Shown: in pieces, positions 31,886-43,739 of the stretch | Layout: every line of letters starts with the position of its first letter | Position numbering within the stretch: the first letter of the stretch is position 1 | Assembly: GCF_033118175.1 (NCBI RefSeq) | Contig: NC_083701.1 | Location: 16,511,501-16,575,500, forward strand | Length of the DNA: 64,000 bases | DNA from: Dama dama | Lineage: Eukaryota; Chordata; Mammalia; Artiodactyla; Cervidae | Reading direction: 5' to 3' | Notes under the pieces: model-generated | Told to the model about the DNA's origin: nothing | The model's input: the letters and a program-made list of their open reading frames with translations, nothing else | The model's database searches: none | Translations under genes and position numbers: made by a program

Positions 31886-32019
31886 CCAAAAAAAAAAATT
31901 TATTTATTTGGGTTGTACTGGGTCCTAGTTGTAGTGTGTGGAATCTAGTTCCCTGATCAGAGATGGAACCCAGGCCCCCTGTGTTGGGAGCTCAGTCTTA
32001 CCCACTGGGAAGTCCCCTC
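31886..32019 (-). mobile_element. CHR SINE, short form, antisense
   Basis: Starts with an A/T-rich 'tttatttatttgggttgtac' and ends 'tcttacccactgggaagtcc'. 'ctagttccctgatcagagat' is the diagnostic middle. Confidence 0.87.
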
Positions 32020-32389
32020 TTGCACTTCTTGATGGCGCCACAGGAAAGGAGAAAAATGTTGGGTTCTTTCTACTGATCCCTCATGGGAAAGACTGAGAGG
32101 TTGATGCCTATGGACCAGGCAGTGACGCAAGAGTCTCTGAGAGACAGGACAGGAAGACACGGGGTGGGGAGAAGATTTTGCAAGTGAGGACTGAGCCGGT
32201 TACCTAGTAACTCACAAGGCAACCTCATTCAAGAGCCCCAGCAGAGCCCTCACTGTCCCCAAAGAAATGGTCTGTGGCTCAGGGGTTCACAGGTGGGGCA
32301 CAGGTTTCCTGAGGCACCCCTTCTTCCCTTTTTGATCATCGTGAACTTGACCCCAATCAGAAGTAAGTGTGTCAAGATCCCTGAGCCCC

Positions 32390-32500
32390 AACCTCAGGTG
32401 TTATAGATGGGGAAAGTGACGACTAAAAAGGTGACGTGGTCTGAGGTCACACAGCCAATCATGGAACCATCAGAGCCGGAACCTCGCCTCCTGATCCCTG
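32390..32500 (+). mobile_element. MIR SINE fragment
   Basis: 'ttatagatggggaaagtgac' and 'tgaggtcacacagccaatca' are a MIR core. Confidence 0.7.
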
Positions 32501-32844
32501 ATCCTTTCAAAACTTGCAAAACCTCCCCCCCTTGTCTGATCTGTTCTTCACAGAAGAAGATCTGTAGCATCTCTGATCTGAGCTCAATAGCTCCAGGGTC
32601 CCTCAAGGATTCTCCAGCTAAAACTCACATTTCTCCTTCTAGAATTTAAGTTTATTCCTCCTTATTTGCAGAACGACAGTCTCGCCTTGCGGCTGCTATG
32701 TCTGACTCAGATACAAGTACACATCATAACAGCAGAAGTCAGCTGGCTACACAGTAGACAGTCATAAAGGTTTGTTGATTGTTCATCACAAGGAAAAACC
32801 CAGAGCTTTATTTCTCTGCTATTACTTCTGCTGTTTTGTCTCTC
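32501..32844. other. Unique sequence, nothing recognised
   Basis: No repeat or gene signature. Confidence 0.4.
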
Positions 32845-33205
32845 TGCTCTGACCACCTTTCTTTGGCAACTTGACTGGAACATGACCCTTCCTCAGGGTC
32901 TCTGCACATGGTCTTCTCTGTACCTAGAATCCATATGCCCTCACACACCTCTTCACCCTATTGACTCCATCCCGCCCCTTAGAAGGATGCTGCTTAACAT
33001 CCCATATATTCCCCCCTCTCCTCCTCCTCAGCAGGTCCTCGTGTTTCTCATGCTTTTTCTTTTCAACTCTTATCATAGTTTGTCATTTTATTTTTACATG
33101 GTTTTTTTTTCACATGCATCCCTTAGACCACTAAGGTAGAAACTCTCTCTAGTTGATTCCTGCGCCCAGCACATCTAATTCACTCATTGGTTCATTCCAC
33201 AAACA
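32845..33205 (+). mobile_element. L2 LINE fragment
   Basis: 'cctcagggtctctgcacatg', 'tctgtacctagaatccatat' and a pyrimidine-rich following part match the L2 3' half in order. Confidence 0.6.
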
Positions 33206-33834
33206 TTTGAATGCTGAAAATGCTGAGTTGGTACAAAGCAATGTAGAAAGAAGGAACAGAAAAAACTGTGAGTTCTCAGGAAATAGAACCAAACAGATGA
33301 GCTACAGTCAGCTCCTTAAGAAATTACCCAGTCACACTTCACCCCCACTATCCAGTTCCCTCATTCCTGTGCTTGCCCCTTAAACATTTTAGCCCCAACA
33401 GATTCTTCTCCAAAAGGGGGAAAGGATGAGTTGGTAAAACTCAACAGGTTCAATAATGTAACTGATAGACAACTCTAGGAAATGAACTTCAGAGGAGTGA
33501 TGCTGTAAAGTTATCTAAAAAGAAGATTGGGAATTGTCTTTCAGTCAGCTTCTGAATTATTTTAGAAATTCTCAAAAGAAAGGCTATATTGCAAAACAAG
33601 AAGGTTATGAAACTCTCCTCCAGCCTTCCCCACTCTGGGAAGAATAATGCCCTTTGCACGAAGCTGCTATGTCAATTCCAAATACAAGGGCAGATCTTAT
33701 CAACAGAAATCATCCTCCACCCTCCCTCCTGCCATGTGGCCTTCTGCCAGAGGGAATACATTTCAGTGTCTACAATCATTATCCCACATACCATCTCAGT
33801 CATGGAGTGTTTCCTTGGAGGACTCTCAAAAGTT
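33206..33834. other. Unique sequence, nothing recognised
   Basis: Three overlapping + strand frames in 33589-34004 are open for about 65-124 codons but show no domain and little likelihood of coding. Confidence 0.4.
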
Positions 33835-33960
33835 GTTATCATGATTCAACAAACATTTACTCATTACCTATTAGATGCCCAGCACTGCAGTGGGCCTGTG
33901 GGAAATACAGAGCAACCTGGGAAAGACAATGTGTTGTGGTCAAGGAGCACAATGACTTTT
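33835..33960 (+). mobile_element. Ancient L2/CR1-type fragment (probable)
   Basis: 'ttcaacaaacatttactcat' then 'gatgcccagcactgcagtgg' follows a common ancient LINE pattern. Confidence 0.5.
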
Positions 33961-33999
33961 TAACAGCTAATACATTTGAAATGGCTTCGTTCACTCCAT

Positions 34000-34190
34000 T
34001 GTAATATTATTTTCTATTTCTAGAGTGCTTCACAGATTACAAAGAACTTTTACACACAGCTGTGTGTCACAGCAGTTGTGTGACATATAAAGGTTTCCCT
34101 CCTCGTTGACAGATTAACCATTTTGTTTTCAGAGCCTGGAATGACTGACTCAAGTTTGCACAGTTAAAAATGGCCAAAACTGGAAACCAT
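34000..34190 (+). mobile_element. MIR-like SINE, diverged
   Basis: 'agagtgcttcacagattaca' and a decayed core 'gaatgactgactcaagtttg'. The match is weak. Confidence 0.45.
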
Positions 34191-34536
34191 GGTAGTCATG
34201 AAAAAATGCCACTCAGATCTCTGGCTGCATGAAGCATAGTTCACAGACAGCCCCAGCTCCTGTACCTCTGATTCACTGCTGTGTCACACTGAGACCAGGC
34301 TACCCAGCAAATGACTAAGCACTGCAAGTGAGCTAGTCCTACAAGACATGGTACTCTTCTAATGGATGACTTGAGTCACAAGAGTCCCTATTGGCCTGGA
34401 GGAAATGTCTTTTAGAAGATTCTTCCTATCCAATTCCCCTTCCTTCCTGCTCTTCATCACAGGAGTCAGGTTTGCATCATAGCCTGAAAACTCTCTGCCT
34501 TCTGGTACTTCTTCCTCTTCATCCTTCCCATGCATC

Positions 34537-34748
34537 AGTGCTAAGTTGCTTCCAGTCGTGTCCGACTCTTTGCAACCCTATGGACTATAGCCCACCAGGC
34601 TCCTCTGTCCATGGGATTCTCCAGGCAAGAATACTAGAGTGGGTTGCCATGCCCTCCTCCAGGGGATCTTCTTGATCCAGGGATCAAACCTGTGTCTCTT
34701 TCATTGGCAGGCATATTCCTTACCACTAGCACCACCTTGGGAAGCTCT
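34537..34748 (-). mobile_element. Bov-tA SINE, antisense
   Basis: 'gctaagttgcttccagtcgt' to 'ccactagcaccaccttggga'. Confidence 0.94.
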
Positions 34749-34771
34749 ATCCTTCCCATATGCTTCCCAAA

Positions 34772-34898
34772 TAAATGGGGGTTTTTTGGACACACCAAGT
34801 GACATGCAGCATCTTAGTTCCCTGACTGGGGCTTGGACACCAGCCCCCTGCAGTGAAAGTTCAGAGTCCTAACCCCTGGACCACCAGAGAATTCCCTT
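34772..34898 (-). mobile_element. CHR SINE, short form, antisense
   Basis: 'ggacacaccaagtgacatgc' to 'aacccctggaccaccagaga', only 24 bases after the preceding Bov-tA. Confidence 0.88.
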
Positions 34899-35570
34899 TC
34901 CAAATAAATCTTGATCACACCAATGCCATCTTGGAATCTGCTCTTTGGAGGACCCACTCTAACAGACTCTAAATTTAGATCTTATCATTCAGAACTGGAC
35001 CTTCCACAAATAAAGAGATTTCATTTTGAAATACATTTGGAAAATTCTAAAATGGCCCATTTTACAAGACTTAGATTCAAAAATAATACACTTAGATGAA
35101 ATAAGACTCCTCAAAAGCAAAAGAGAACTGCAAAGTAGTTCTCAATTTGATTTGACAGCAAAACTTTTTAAGTCAGTTTCCCTGAATTGGTGACTGAAAT
35201 ATTGGAGCTCAGATCACAGTTTGAGAAATCCTGCTAATAAGTAGACACCCTCCAACAAATTGACACCTATTGCCTTCTCCATCAGCATTATTTAGAAGCC
35301 TCAAAATGATGGTTTGATATTCCCTTCCTTTGCTGTGTCCAAATGGATGACAAAAAGTGGGAGGAAAAAGCAAGGAACCCAGGAAAATCTCAAGCAATGT
35401 AATCTTCCCTGGAAGAGTAGGAAATTCATTATCCTTTATATTAAAGCTTTGCTCCTATTTTTAGCAAATGGTGTGATTTTGATTTCTTAAAATAGGTGTC
35501 ATCTTTAAGAGATGGGTGAACTGAGTAAAATAAACATAAGCAGTGGATTCTTTTTTTATCACTTTCTCTT
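34899..35570. other. AT-rich unique sequence
   Basis: No repeat or gene recognised. Confidence 0.4.
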
Positions 35571-35574
35571 TTCT

Positions 35575-35930
35575 TCTTTAAATTAGAATATAATTGCTCT
35601 ACAATGTTGTGTTAGTTCCTGCTATACAATGAAGTGAACCATCTACATGCATCTCCTCCCTGCTCAGCCTCCTTCCCACCCACCCGCCACCACCCCACCC
35701 CTCTCGTCATCACGGAGCGCAGAGGTGAGCTCCCACTCGCTACTTCACACACAGTAGTGTAAATGTGTCAGCGCTACCCTCCCGGTTTGTCCCACCCTCC
35801 CCTTCCTCAACTGCATCCACATGTTAGCTCTGCACATCTGTATCTCTGTTTCTGCCCTGGAAAGCCGTTCACTTGTACCGTTTTTCTAGATTCCACATAT
35901 ATGTGTTAATATACAATTCTAAACTATCTA
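35575..35930 (-). mobile_element. L1 3' UTR, antisense
   Basis: In + it reads 'attgctctacaatgttgtgt', 'tagttcctgctatacaatga', 'ttgtcccaccctccccttcc' and 'tctagattccacatatatgt'. This is the reverse complement of the ruminant L1 3' region. Confidence 0.85.
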
Positions 35931-36024
35931 TAGATCTTAATACTGGACCTATTATTGTGGGTATTACCCTATTGTTTTAATTGATACCAAATGTTTCCAC
36001 TCAGTGTTGAAAGTCATTAATTGT

Positions 36025-36221
36025 ACCTCAACTCCCTTGTGGCTCAGCAGCTAAAGAATCTGCCTGCAGAGTGGGAGACCTGGGTTTGATCCCTGGGTTG
36101 GGAAGATGCCCTGGAGAAGGGAAGGGCTACCCGCTCCAGTATTCTGGCCTGGAGAATTCCATGGACTGTATAGTCCATGGGGTGGTAAAGATTTGGACAT
36201 GACTGAGTGACTTTCACGTCA
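36025..36221 (+). mobile_element. Bov-tA SINE
   Basis: 'cccttgtggctcagcagcta' through 'gacatgactgagtgactttc'. The 'ggactgtatagtccatgggg' variant distinguishes it from most copies here. Confidence 0.94.
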
Positions 36222-36937
36222 CCCCTTCATGATTCAACAACTGAATGAAAAGGAAATAAATCCACTGTTACAAATTGTGCTACAGTTTTTCTGTAAACTT
36301 CCTGGAGATGCAGCAGCTCAGTACATTGGAAGCTTAGTAGGAAAAGATATTGATTTCTATGTACCAAGCAGGTGTTCCCTGTGTAAACAGTTAGGTGAGA
36401 GTCATCTGAAAGGGCACATCAGAGTCGCTGAGGGACAAGAGACCTAACATGAGTCTACGTGGGATTCAGTCTTCTTGAATTCTCCAAGTGTTCCTTCTTC
36501 TCCCTCCTTGAGATGTACTGTAATGAAAAGAAATGTTCTTGGCAAGACAGAAAGGGGAAGCCAACTAACTGCTTTTGATTACCTGTCATTGAAATAGGAA
36601 ACAGAAACTCGATTTTGAAACCTATGAGTCAACAGAAGTCACCAGGTGGAGGAATATAGAGAAATGAGCTCAGGGTAGCAGGAATCAGTTGAAGCAGAGA
36701 TGGAGTAGATGAGTCTACAGAATGAAGGAGCAAGAAGGAGCCAGAGGAAACCTCCTAATGTCCAAGGGCTGATGGGAACCCTGAAGAGCGCAACAGTTCC
36801 TGAGCAATGCTCCCATCCCTAGAAGGGGCGGGGGCGCGGGTGGCACGCTGTAGACATTTCTGCTCATCCCCAAGGCTGCTTGCTGGAATCGACTCCACAT
36901 GTAATTATCATGATAAGAATAAGAATAAAAACAATGA
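36222..36937. other. Unique sequence with an unassigned short ORF
   Basis: The open frame at 36229-36447 (72 codons, +) starts right after the SINE. It includes a CSLCKQLGESH segment but matches no family I know. A short GC-rich patch lies at 36825-36845. Confidence 0.35.
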
Positions 36938-37165
36938 CAGGACTTCTCTGGTAGTCCAGGGGTTAAGAAATCGCTTGCCAATGCAGGCGACATGGGTTCA
37001 ATCCCTGGTCCGAGAAGATCCCAAATGCCTCAGGGCAACTACTGAGCCTGCGCCCCCTAGAGCCTGTGCTCCGCAGCGAGAGAAGCCATCACAATGAGAA
37101 GCCGGTGCACTGCAACTAAACAAAGGCCGTGCGCAACCAAAAATAATAAATTTAATTTAAAAAGG
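36938..37165 (+). mobile_element. CHR SINE, first of a tandem pair
   Basis: 'aggacttctctggtagtcca' to 'cgtgcgcaaccaaaaataat'. An internal part of the long body is missing. Confidence 0.9.
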
Positions 37166-37174
37166 AATAATGGC

Positions 37175-37407
37175 TGGGACTTACCTGGTGGTCCAGAGGT
37201 TAAGAATCTGGCTTGCAGTGCAGGGGAAGCCTGCTCTATACTTGGTCAGGGAGCTAAGATCCCACATGCCATGAAGCAAGTAAGCCCCCGTGCCCCAACT
37301 AGAGACCATATGCTGCAATAAAAGATCCCATGTGACACAATGAATGAAGATCCTGTGAGCCAACGCAGCAGAATAAATACATATTTAAAAGAAAAAAATT
37401 TAAAAAT
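37175..37407 (+). mobile_element. CHR SINE, second of a tandem pair, with target-site duplication
   Basis: 'tgggacttacctggtggtcc' to an A-rich tail. aataatggc flanks it at 37166-37174 and 37408-37416. Confidence 0.92.
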
Positions 37408-37416
37408 AATAATGGC

Positions 37417-37640
37417 AATTATAAATTTGAGCATTTTCATATGCCAGGAACTGTGGCAAACACTTTTATACTCTTCTTTCATCCTCAGGACAACTCTGTA
37501 AAGTATCTACCACTGTCTCTATTTTACAGATAAAGAAACAGATATCAGAGAGCTTAAGCTGATTTGCCCAGGATCAGCCATCCTGCAGCTAGCCAAGAGT
37601 TGACTCTGAACTTCCGCTCTTAACGTCCACACTTCACTGC
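37417..37640 (+). mobile_element. MIR SINE, long
   Basis: 'tatgccaggaactgtggcaa', 'attttacagataaagaaaca' and 'tgatttgcccaggatcagcc' cover most of MIR. Confidence 0.83.
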
Positions 37641-38974
37641 TTCTCTATCCCATATTCAATATATCCATAAGACACAGTCCACCACTGGGGGTAACCTGCC
37701 TGTTATTGCATTCTGTGCAATTAAAAAAAAACCTAAGTCACAGTTAAACTGCATAGCAGAGGGGAATCATAACCAAAACTGGCTAGAAGACAAGTGTCTT
37801 TCTGGAAAATACTATTACGTTGTAACAGTCCCAGGAGAAACATACCATCCTCATTCCACTACTGCTGTACAGTGAAAAATGGATGACTCTGACTCCATGT
37901 AACTAAAATTCTCATAGATTGAAAGTGCATTTGAGAACAGTTGCTATCACCCTTGATTTCTTCCCAAGCATACTGAAAAGCTCTTAGAGGAGAGACGAGA
38001 TACATTTCACTTTTCTTGCCCCCATCATCCCATCCATTGTAGGCATCCAATTAATATTATATAGAAAGTTTTGAAACACTGATAGATTACCTGTGTCTGC
38101 AAGAGGCAAGACAAAGGAGAACAGTAGTGTGTGTATTTGCTGACTCAAGTCCTAAATATCCCCAGGAAGCTGACTTTCTAAAGCTTGAACACTACCCATC
38201 TGTTTTATTAATAGTCACTCTCTTCTCCTAACAATGGGAAGACCAGAAAATGCGAGGCGGTTGGGTCCAAGTGAATGGATGTCACAGCACCCTCATTTTG
38301 CTTAGAAAATTCACCACCATTTATTGAAAAGATCAGGCTGCAATCAGCTTTTATTTTAAAATATCAATGCACTTTCCAGACTCAAAGGGCAACATCATAA
38401 TTAACTAAGTTGATAATACTAAAGGGCTTTGAGCCTCTATGTTTAAAAAGTAGGGCACCATACTATGGGCTCGAAAGTAGCTGGTTTTCATCTCTTCCCC
38501 AGGACCTGGCCTTCTCATCAAACTTGAGGAGTGTGGGCCAACTTCTGAGCTTCTGTCCTTGAAACAACTGGGAGGGTTCAGAGCAATTTTAAAGTGTGTG
38601 GGCAGTTGACTTGGGACATCCCAGTTGGCACGCATCCTAGTGTAATCTCATAAGGTCATTGGTGACATGGCCACTGGCTCCTTCCAACCAAGTGGTTCTT
38701 CTTCCCATTCTCATACACAGGTCTATTGCTGGCTTTCCACACACTCAACTGGCATTGCAAAGTTCTTTAAGGGATGCTTGCCAAGTGACATACAAACTGT
38801 CTAGAAGTCTCTGACCCAAAATGTCTCTGCCTTGAAGAAACATTTTGACATTTGACCTTTTTTTTTGCATTAGCCAGTTTGGGAGATTTTTTTCATCTCA
38901 TCACCTTCTCTATTTTCCTTTTGTTGTCTCCCTTTACTGAGGATCCTCATCTCTACAGATATGAGAGTAGAAGA
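37641..38974. other. Unique sequence, no repeat or gene recognised
   Basis: 1.3 kb free of young repeats. Confidence 0.4.
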
Positions 38975-39190
38975 CATTTGCTTACTAAGTTGCTTCAGTT
39001 GTGTCCGACTCTTTTTGAGACCCTGTGGACTGTAGTCCTCCAGGCTCCCCTGTTCATGGGATTCTCCAGGCAAGAATACTGGAGTGGTTTGCCATGACCT
39101 CCTCCAGGAGACCTTCCTGACCCAGGGATTGAACCCATATCTCATTATGTTTCCTGCATTGGCAGGCAGGTTCTTTACTACTAGCACCTG
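38975..39190 (-). mobile_element. Bov-tA SINE, antisense
   Basis: 'ctaagttgcttcagttgtgt' to 'ttctttactactagcacctg'. The extreme tRNA-like end is missing. Confidence 0.93.
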
Positions 39191-39894
39191 TTTAAATTGG
39201 TGCAAAGCAAAGAGATAATTTTATAACTGGTTTGCTGCTCTCCTGGTGTCATTTGGGAAACAAGGGTTCAAATCCCTGGATGAAATCGTTTTCCTTGTGG
39301 CTTTAATTACCATATGCTTCCCGTCTCCCATCACCATGGATACGTACCAGGGGTCATGTTGACCAGTTGGCCACGAGTCTGCACTTGCCTGAGCTCACAG
39401 GTCTGCCCATTACCAGTAGCATCTACCCTCAGCTGCCTCTCACAGAAAGCAGTGACTTTTCTGGGACCCATTTCTGGATCTTCAGTGACCAATAGGACCA
39501 GACCAGAACCTGCTGGGTTTTTGCCAAAGTTCTAGGATGTGTTTGCCAGTGTTGAAGCTGGGCAATTATTTTTACCTTCTTGCTTTTCTAACATAATCAC
39601 AAGAAGTTAGATAGGAACCTGGAAAGTCTCATTCCAGAAAGAAAGAAACTACTCAAAAAACTGATGGGGGCATGTGGAAAGGACACAGGAGTCAACCTGA
39701 AGGGGCTTTCTCTGGAAAAATAGGAGACAATTTGAGTATCAAAATCAGTAACAGGAATGGATTATAACACATTAGATGACAATACAAAAACCCATGTTAA
39801 TACTGAAAAGGGGAAGGGCTAGATGAAGAAGAAAGAGAGGAAATCTCTTTTTATACTCAGAGTAACAATAGAAAATAAGATTTTCATCCCTAGG
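39191..39894. other. Unrecognised sequence
   Basis: The part at 39600-39780 has the A-rich look of a very old LINE, but I could not assign it. Confidence 0.35.
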
Positions 39895-40102
39895 ATGCAT
39901 GCTCAGTTGCTCAGTCATGTCCAACTCTTTGAGATCCCATGGACTATAGCCTGCCAGGCTCCTCCGTCCATAGACTTCTCCAGGCAAGAATACTGGAATG
40001 GGTTACCATTTCCTTCTCCAGGGGACCTTCCTGACCCAGGGATCAAGCACACATCTCCTGCATTGCAGGTAGATTCTTTACAGTCTGAGCCACCAGGGAC
40101 CA
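39895..40102 (-). mobile_element. Bov-tA SINE, antisense
   Basis: 'catgctcagttgctcagtca' to 'acagtctgagccaccaggga'. Confidence 0.94.
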
Positions 40103-40151
40103 TAATTAGCTAAGAGTGATCACTTAGAGTGATCACTAATTAGCTAAGAAT
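40103..40151. repeat. Short direct and inverted repeat cluster
   Basis: aattagctaaga occurs twice (near 40106 and 40139) around a duplicated agagtgatcact. Created beside the Bov-tA end; function unknown. Confidence 0.6.
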
Positions 40152-40914
40152 CATCAGTGAAGGCTAAAACCTTTTCCCACGTCCCCTAAATCTGTGCTTA
40201 TCCCACCAGCCTGCTGAATGCGCCCTGTGTCTGTAACTAAGAAACAGTTCACTACTCTCCTCTCCACAACTGCCCACGCTTAATGGGTTAAGTCCCTGCT
40301 CTATTGAGATTACAAGAATCTCTAAGGAGAGAAAAAGACAGTAATATTTCATAGCACACAATGAATTGTTGAGGATGCCATGTGAAATTTGTGTATGGAA
40401 AGTGCCTTCCTAGGTGCTCTTCAATTTCATCCTTAAAAAAAATCGTCTCTGCAGCTCCCCAGACAGACCTTTTCCTGTGGTGGCCTTTGGAAGTGGATTT
40501 GACAGTTGGCAAAGGGATTCACAAATGGTTTTTAACCCGAATCCTGCACTATTAACTACCTTTTATCTTTGTAACTCAGGATTTATTTTCTCACAGCAGG
40601 TGTGTACACAACAAAGGAATGTCAATGGAGCCAAGAGAGGTCTAGACACCCTACCCACAGATCGGACCCACAGTAAACACCTCTCTAAATCACATGAAGA
40701 GGAAGTGGATGAAAAGGGAGCTGGTTCTTGGGAATAAACTCCTACAAGCCTCTTTGTTAGCAAGGAGGGCAGGCTGGGGTCAAACTCGTCCACTGACCAA
40801 GTGTGCAAAGTGTAGGTGGGGCTTTTTCTACACAAAGCTCTGGTTATTCAGGAGGGCAGCCACTCAGGAAGTTCACAGATTCCCAGATTAAGCGCTCATT
40901 AACAAATCATTTTC
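40152..40914. other. Unique sequence, nothing recognised
   Basis: Two overlapping frames at 40414-40737 (+) and 40563-40835 (-) are open but without any domain. Confidence 0.4.
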
Positions 40915-41158
40915 TGGGACTTCCCTGGTGGTCCAGGGGTTACGAATCCGGCCTGCCAGTGCAGCGGTCCCTGTTCAATCCCTGGCGGGAGAATTCAGGT
41001 TCCACATGCCAACTAAGTGCCTCAACTGGAGAGCCTGTGCGACCCAACTAAAGAGAAGCCCAGGCACCACAATAGAAGATCTGCGTGCCGCAGCTGAGAC
41101 CCAGAAAAGTCAAAGCTAAAAGTTAAACAATTAAAAAATAAAAACAATCTTTTAAAAA
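40915..41158 (+). mobile_element. CHR SINE
   Basis: 'gggacttccctggtggtcca' through 'gcgtgccgcagctgagaccc' to an A-rich tail. An intermediate-length body. Confidence 0.9.
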
Positions 41159-41633
41159 ACAACTTCCTCATAGAACGCATTTAAGAAGAGACAGGGAAAA
41201 TGCCAGCAAGGCCTCAGGATCCTCAGTGAAAGTGACCATCAGGGCGAGAACCAAGAACCACTGTGGCGGGGGTGAGGCTGGGTATCGTCTGAGAACTGTC
41301 TCCCACATCAGCCTCAAAGAGGAAGAAGCTCAATCCACACCTCTTCACAAAGGCAGAATGAGACAGGACTTCAGACTGGGTCATTGAAAGGCCTTCTCAA
41401 ATTGCTAAAAGTGAGACCAGTAAGAACGGCGTCTGTTTGCCGAGGTGAGTCTTACCACTTTCCTGGCACTCTTATACGCGCACCATTGCAGCTTCTTCCA
41501 AGTGACCTCTGAAGGGGCTGTCCTTTCTATTTTAAAGGAGGATAAATAGAATAAACAAAGTCCAATATTCTGTTAGTTTCAAAAAGTATTTTTTAAATAA
41601 TACAGGAAAAAATAGAGAAAAAATAATATTAAA
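41159..41633. other. Unique sequence, AT-rich at the right end
   Basis: No repeat or gene recognised before the L1 tail. Confidence 0.4.
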
Positions 41634-41760
41634 ATAAATATGAACACATGTAAGTCTATGGCTGATTCATGTCAATGTATGGCAAAAACCACTACAATAT
41701 TGTAAAGTAATTAGCCTCCAACTAATAAAAATAAGTGAAAAAAAAAAAAATAAAACTCTT
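41634..41760 (+). mobile_element. Ruminant L1 3' end
   Basis: 'tatggctgattcatgtcaat', 'caatattgtaaagtaattag' and 'cctccaactaataaaaataa', then an A tail. It is the closest match to the young L1 terminal consensus in this window. Confidence 0.9.
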
Positions 41761-41767
41761 AAAACAA

Positions 41768-41803
41768 AAAAATAAATAAATAAATAAATAAAAAATAAAG
41801 ATG
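41768..41803. repeat. AAAT tetranucleotide repeat
   Basis: aataaataaataaataaata continuing the L1 A tail. Probably tail-derived. Confidence 0.88.
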
Positions 41804-41935
41804 AGAAAACTGCTCGGGCCTAGAGATCTGCCTGGTGGGGATCACTCAGACATTTAGTGCTGGAAAGGGAATTCAAACCCAGGCAGCCAGGCCTTCGTGG
41901 AGTCCACGAGCTTAGTCACCGCGCCCTCCAAGTCA
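41804..41935 (+). mobile_element. MIR 3' fragment (probable)
   Basis: 'gtgctggaaagggaattcaa' and 'acccaggcagccaggccttc' resemble the late MIR core. Confidence 0.55.
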
Positions 41936-42149
41936 CGAGTGTCCCTCACTCACTGTGAGGCTCTGCCTCCTTCTCTGACTTCAAGGCCCTGCTCAAATGA
42001 ATGGCTTCTTCCTCTCCTTCAGAGGACACGTATAAATACAAACATAAATGTAATACAATCTCTTAGGGCATTGTTAGTTCATTTTTTCTTTTTTAAAAAA
42101 TATTTTATTTTAGGAGTTGTTCAAATGTCCTTTTTTATGTTACTTTGTG

Positions 42150-42352
42150 TTGTGAGTTTTTTTTAATTACTAATTATTTATTTGACTGCACCAGGTCTTG
42201 GCTGTGGCACAGAGGATTTTTGATCTTTAGCTGTGGCATGCAAACTCTAAGTTGCAGCATGTGGGGCCTAGTTTCCTGACTAGGGATCGAACTCAGACCA
42301 CTTGCCTTGGGAGCTCAGAACCTTAACTACTGGACCACCAGCAAAGTCCCTT
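42150..42352 (-). mobile_element. CHR SINE, antisense
   Basis: 'tttatttgactgcaccaggt', 'cctgactagggatcgaactc' and 'taactactggaccaccagca'. Confidence 0.88.
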
Positions 42353-42404
42353 CATTGATTCTTTATAGACACCAAGGATACAAAACACACAAAATATGAA
42401 GCCA

Positions 42405-42546
42405 GGGAGGGAGGGAGATATGGTTATAAAAATGTAAAAGGTCAGCCCATGGGCTCCTCATAGTGATGGAACAGTTCTGTATCTTAACTGTGGTGTCAGA
42501 TCACAACCCAACACAGGTGATACAACTGTATAGAGCCAAACACACA

Positions 42547-42583
<37 letters not shown>

Positions 42584-42805
42584 TGAGTACAAGTAAAACT
42601 TAGGAAGGCTGAGTATAATCAGTGGATTGTTTCAAAGTCGATAGACTAGTTGTGATATTGTACTATAGTTTTGCAAGATATTACCTTTGGGGAGACTGGG
42701 TAAAGGGTACATGAGATCTCTCTGTGTTATTTCCCATAATCACGTGTTATCTTCACTTCTCAACAGCCTACAATTGTCTCAATAAAAATTTCAATTAAAA
42801 AAAAA
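42405..42805 (+). mobile_element. L1MA/L1MB-type 3' UTR
   Basis: 'gtgatacaactgtatagagc', then (CA)n, 'aaatgagtacaagtaaaact', 'gatattgtactatagttttg' and 'ttggggagactgggtaaagg'. This order, including the CA tract, is characteristic of old mammalian L1 3' ends. Confidence 0.85.
42551..42581. repeat. CA dinucleotide repeat
   Basis: About 15 uninterrupted units, in the expected place within the L1M 3' UTR. Likely polymorphic. Confidence 0.95.
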
Positions 42806-43029
42806 AGAAGGAAAATAATGCCACCTAGTAGAATACATATATGCACAGGCCTGAGGATAGAAATGACTCAGTGTGTACATGCTTATCTTGCCCGCTAGAC
42901 AGTGGTATCAGTGAGGGTGGGGACCACGTCTTTTATAAAATCGCAGCCCTAGGAGGAAATGGCTAAGTAGGTAGAGCTCCCTTTCTTGCACTCCCTCTCT
43001 CTCTAGTTCTCACACTTGACTATATTTGA

Positions 43030-43254
43030 AGCTACCTTTCCTGGTGGCTCAGAGGTTAAAGTGTCTGCCTGCGTCTGCCTGCAATGTGGGAGACCTGGAT
43101 TCGATTCCTGGGTCGTGAAGATCCCCTGGAGAAGGAAATGGCAACCCACTCCAGTACTCTTGCCTGGAGAATCCCGTGGACGGAGGAGCCTGGTGGGCTA
43201 CAGTCCACGGGGTCTCAAAGAGTCGGACATGACTGAGAGACTTCACTTCACTTT
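43030..43254 (+). mobile_element. Bov-tA SINE
   Basis: 'tttcctggtggctcagaggt' to 'gactgagagacttcacttca'. It has a ten-base direct duplication in the head (tctgcctgcg/tctgcctgca). Confidence 0.95.
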
Positions 43255-43549
43255 CTACCCTCATCCCAAAGATGTTTGATGTTTTCCCTTCCCTGAATAT
43301 CATCCATCAAGGGCATCTCTCAATACTATGTTTATAATCAAGATATAAATGAGAGAGGCAGCCTGGGGTAGTACATTTGCAGAGTGGAAGTAAGACCACA
43401 AGCCCTAGAAAGGGAGGTCCTGCCTCTATATTTACCAATTTAATCTTTCTCTGAATCAGACTCTCTTCCAAGAAAAGTATTATTTTCACACCTGTCTCTC
43501 ACGTTGATATGAACTCTAGCAGGTAAGGAGGGCTGGCATCCTGAAAAGA

Positions 43550-43700
43550 ATGTAAGATTCTGGAACCAAAAGAATTGAATTTGATTCTCAGTTCTACTAC
43601 TTACTGGCTATGTGTTGGTGGATAAATCATGCAACCTCTCCAGTGTTCATCATCTTCAGTTATACTAAAACCTACCGTCCTTCCCTCATGTGTATATGGA
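43550..43700 (+). mobile_element. MIR SINE
   Basis: 'ttctactacttactggctat' and 'catgcaacctctccagtgtt' are in MIR order. Confidence 0.72.
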
Positions 43701-43739
43701 AACACTCTGAAACCCCAGAACATCAAATAAAGGCCTGTG

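Noticed and set aside
33589..34004. Three overlapping + strand frames as a possible exon
   Set aside because: No splice-site context, no domain, and part lies in an ancient LINE-like fragment.
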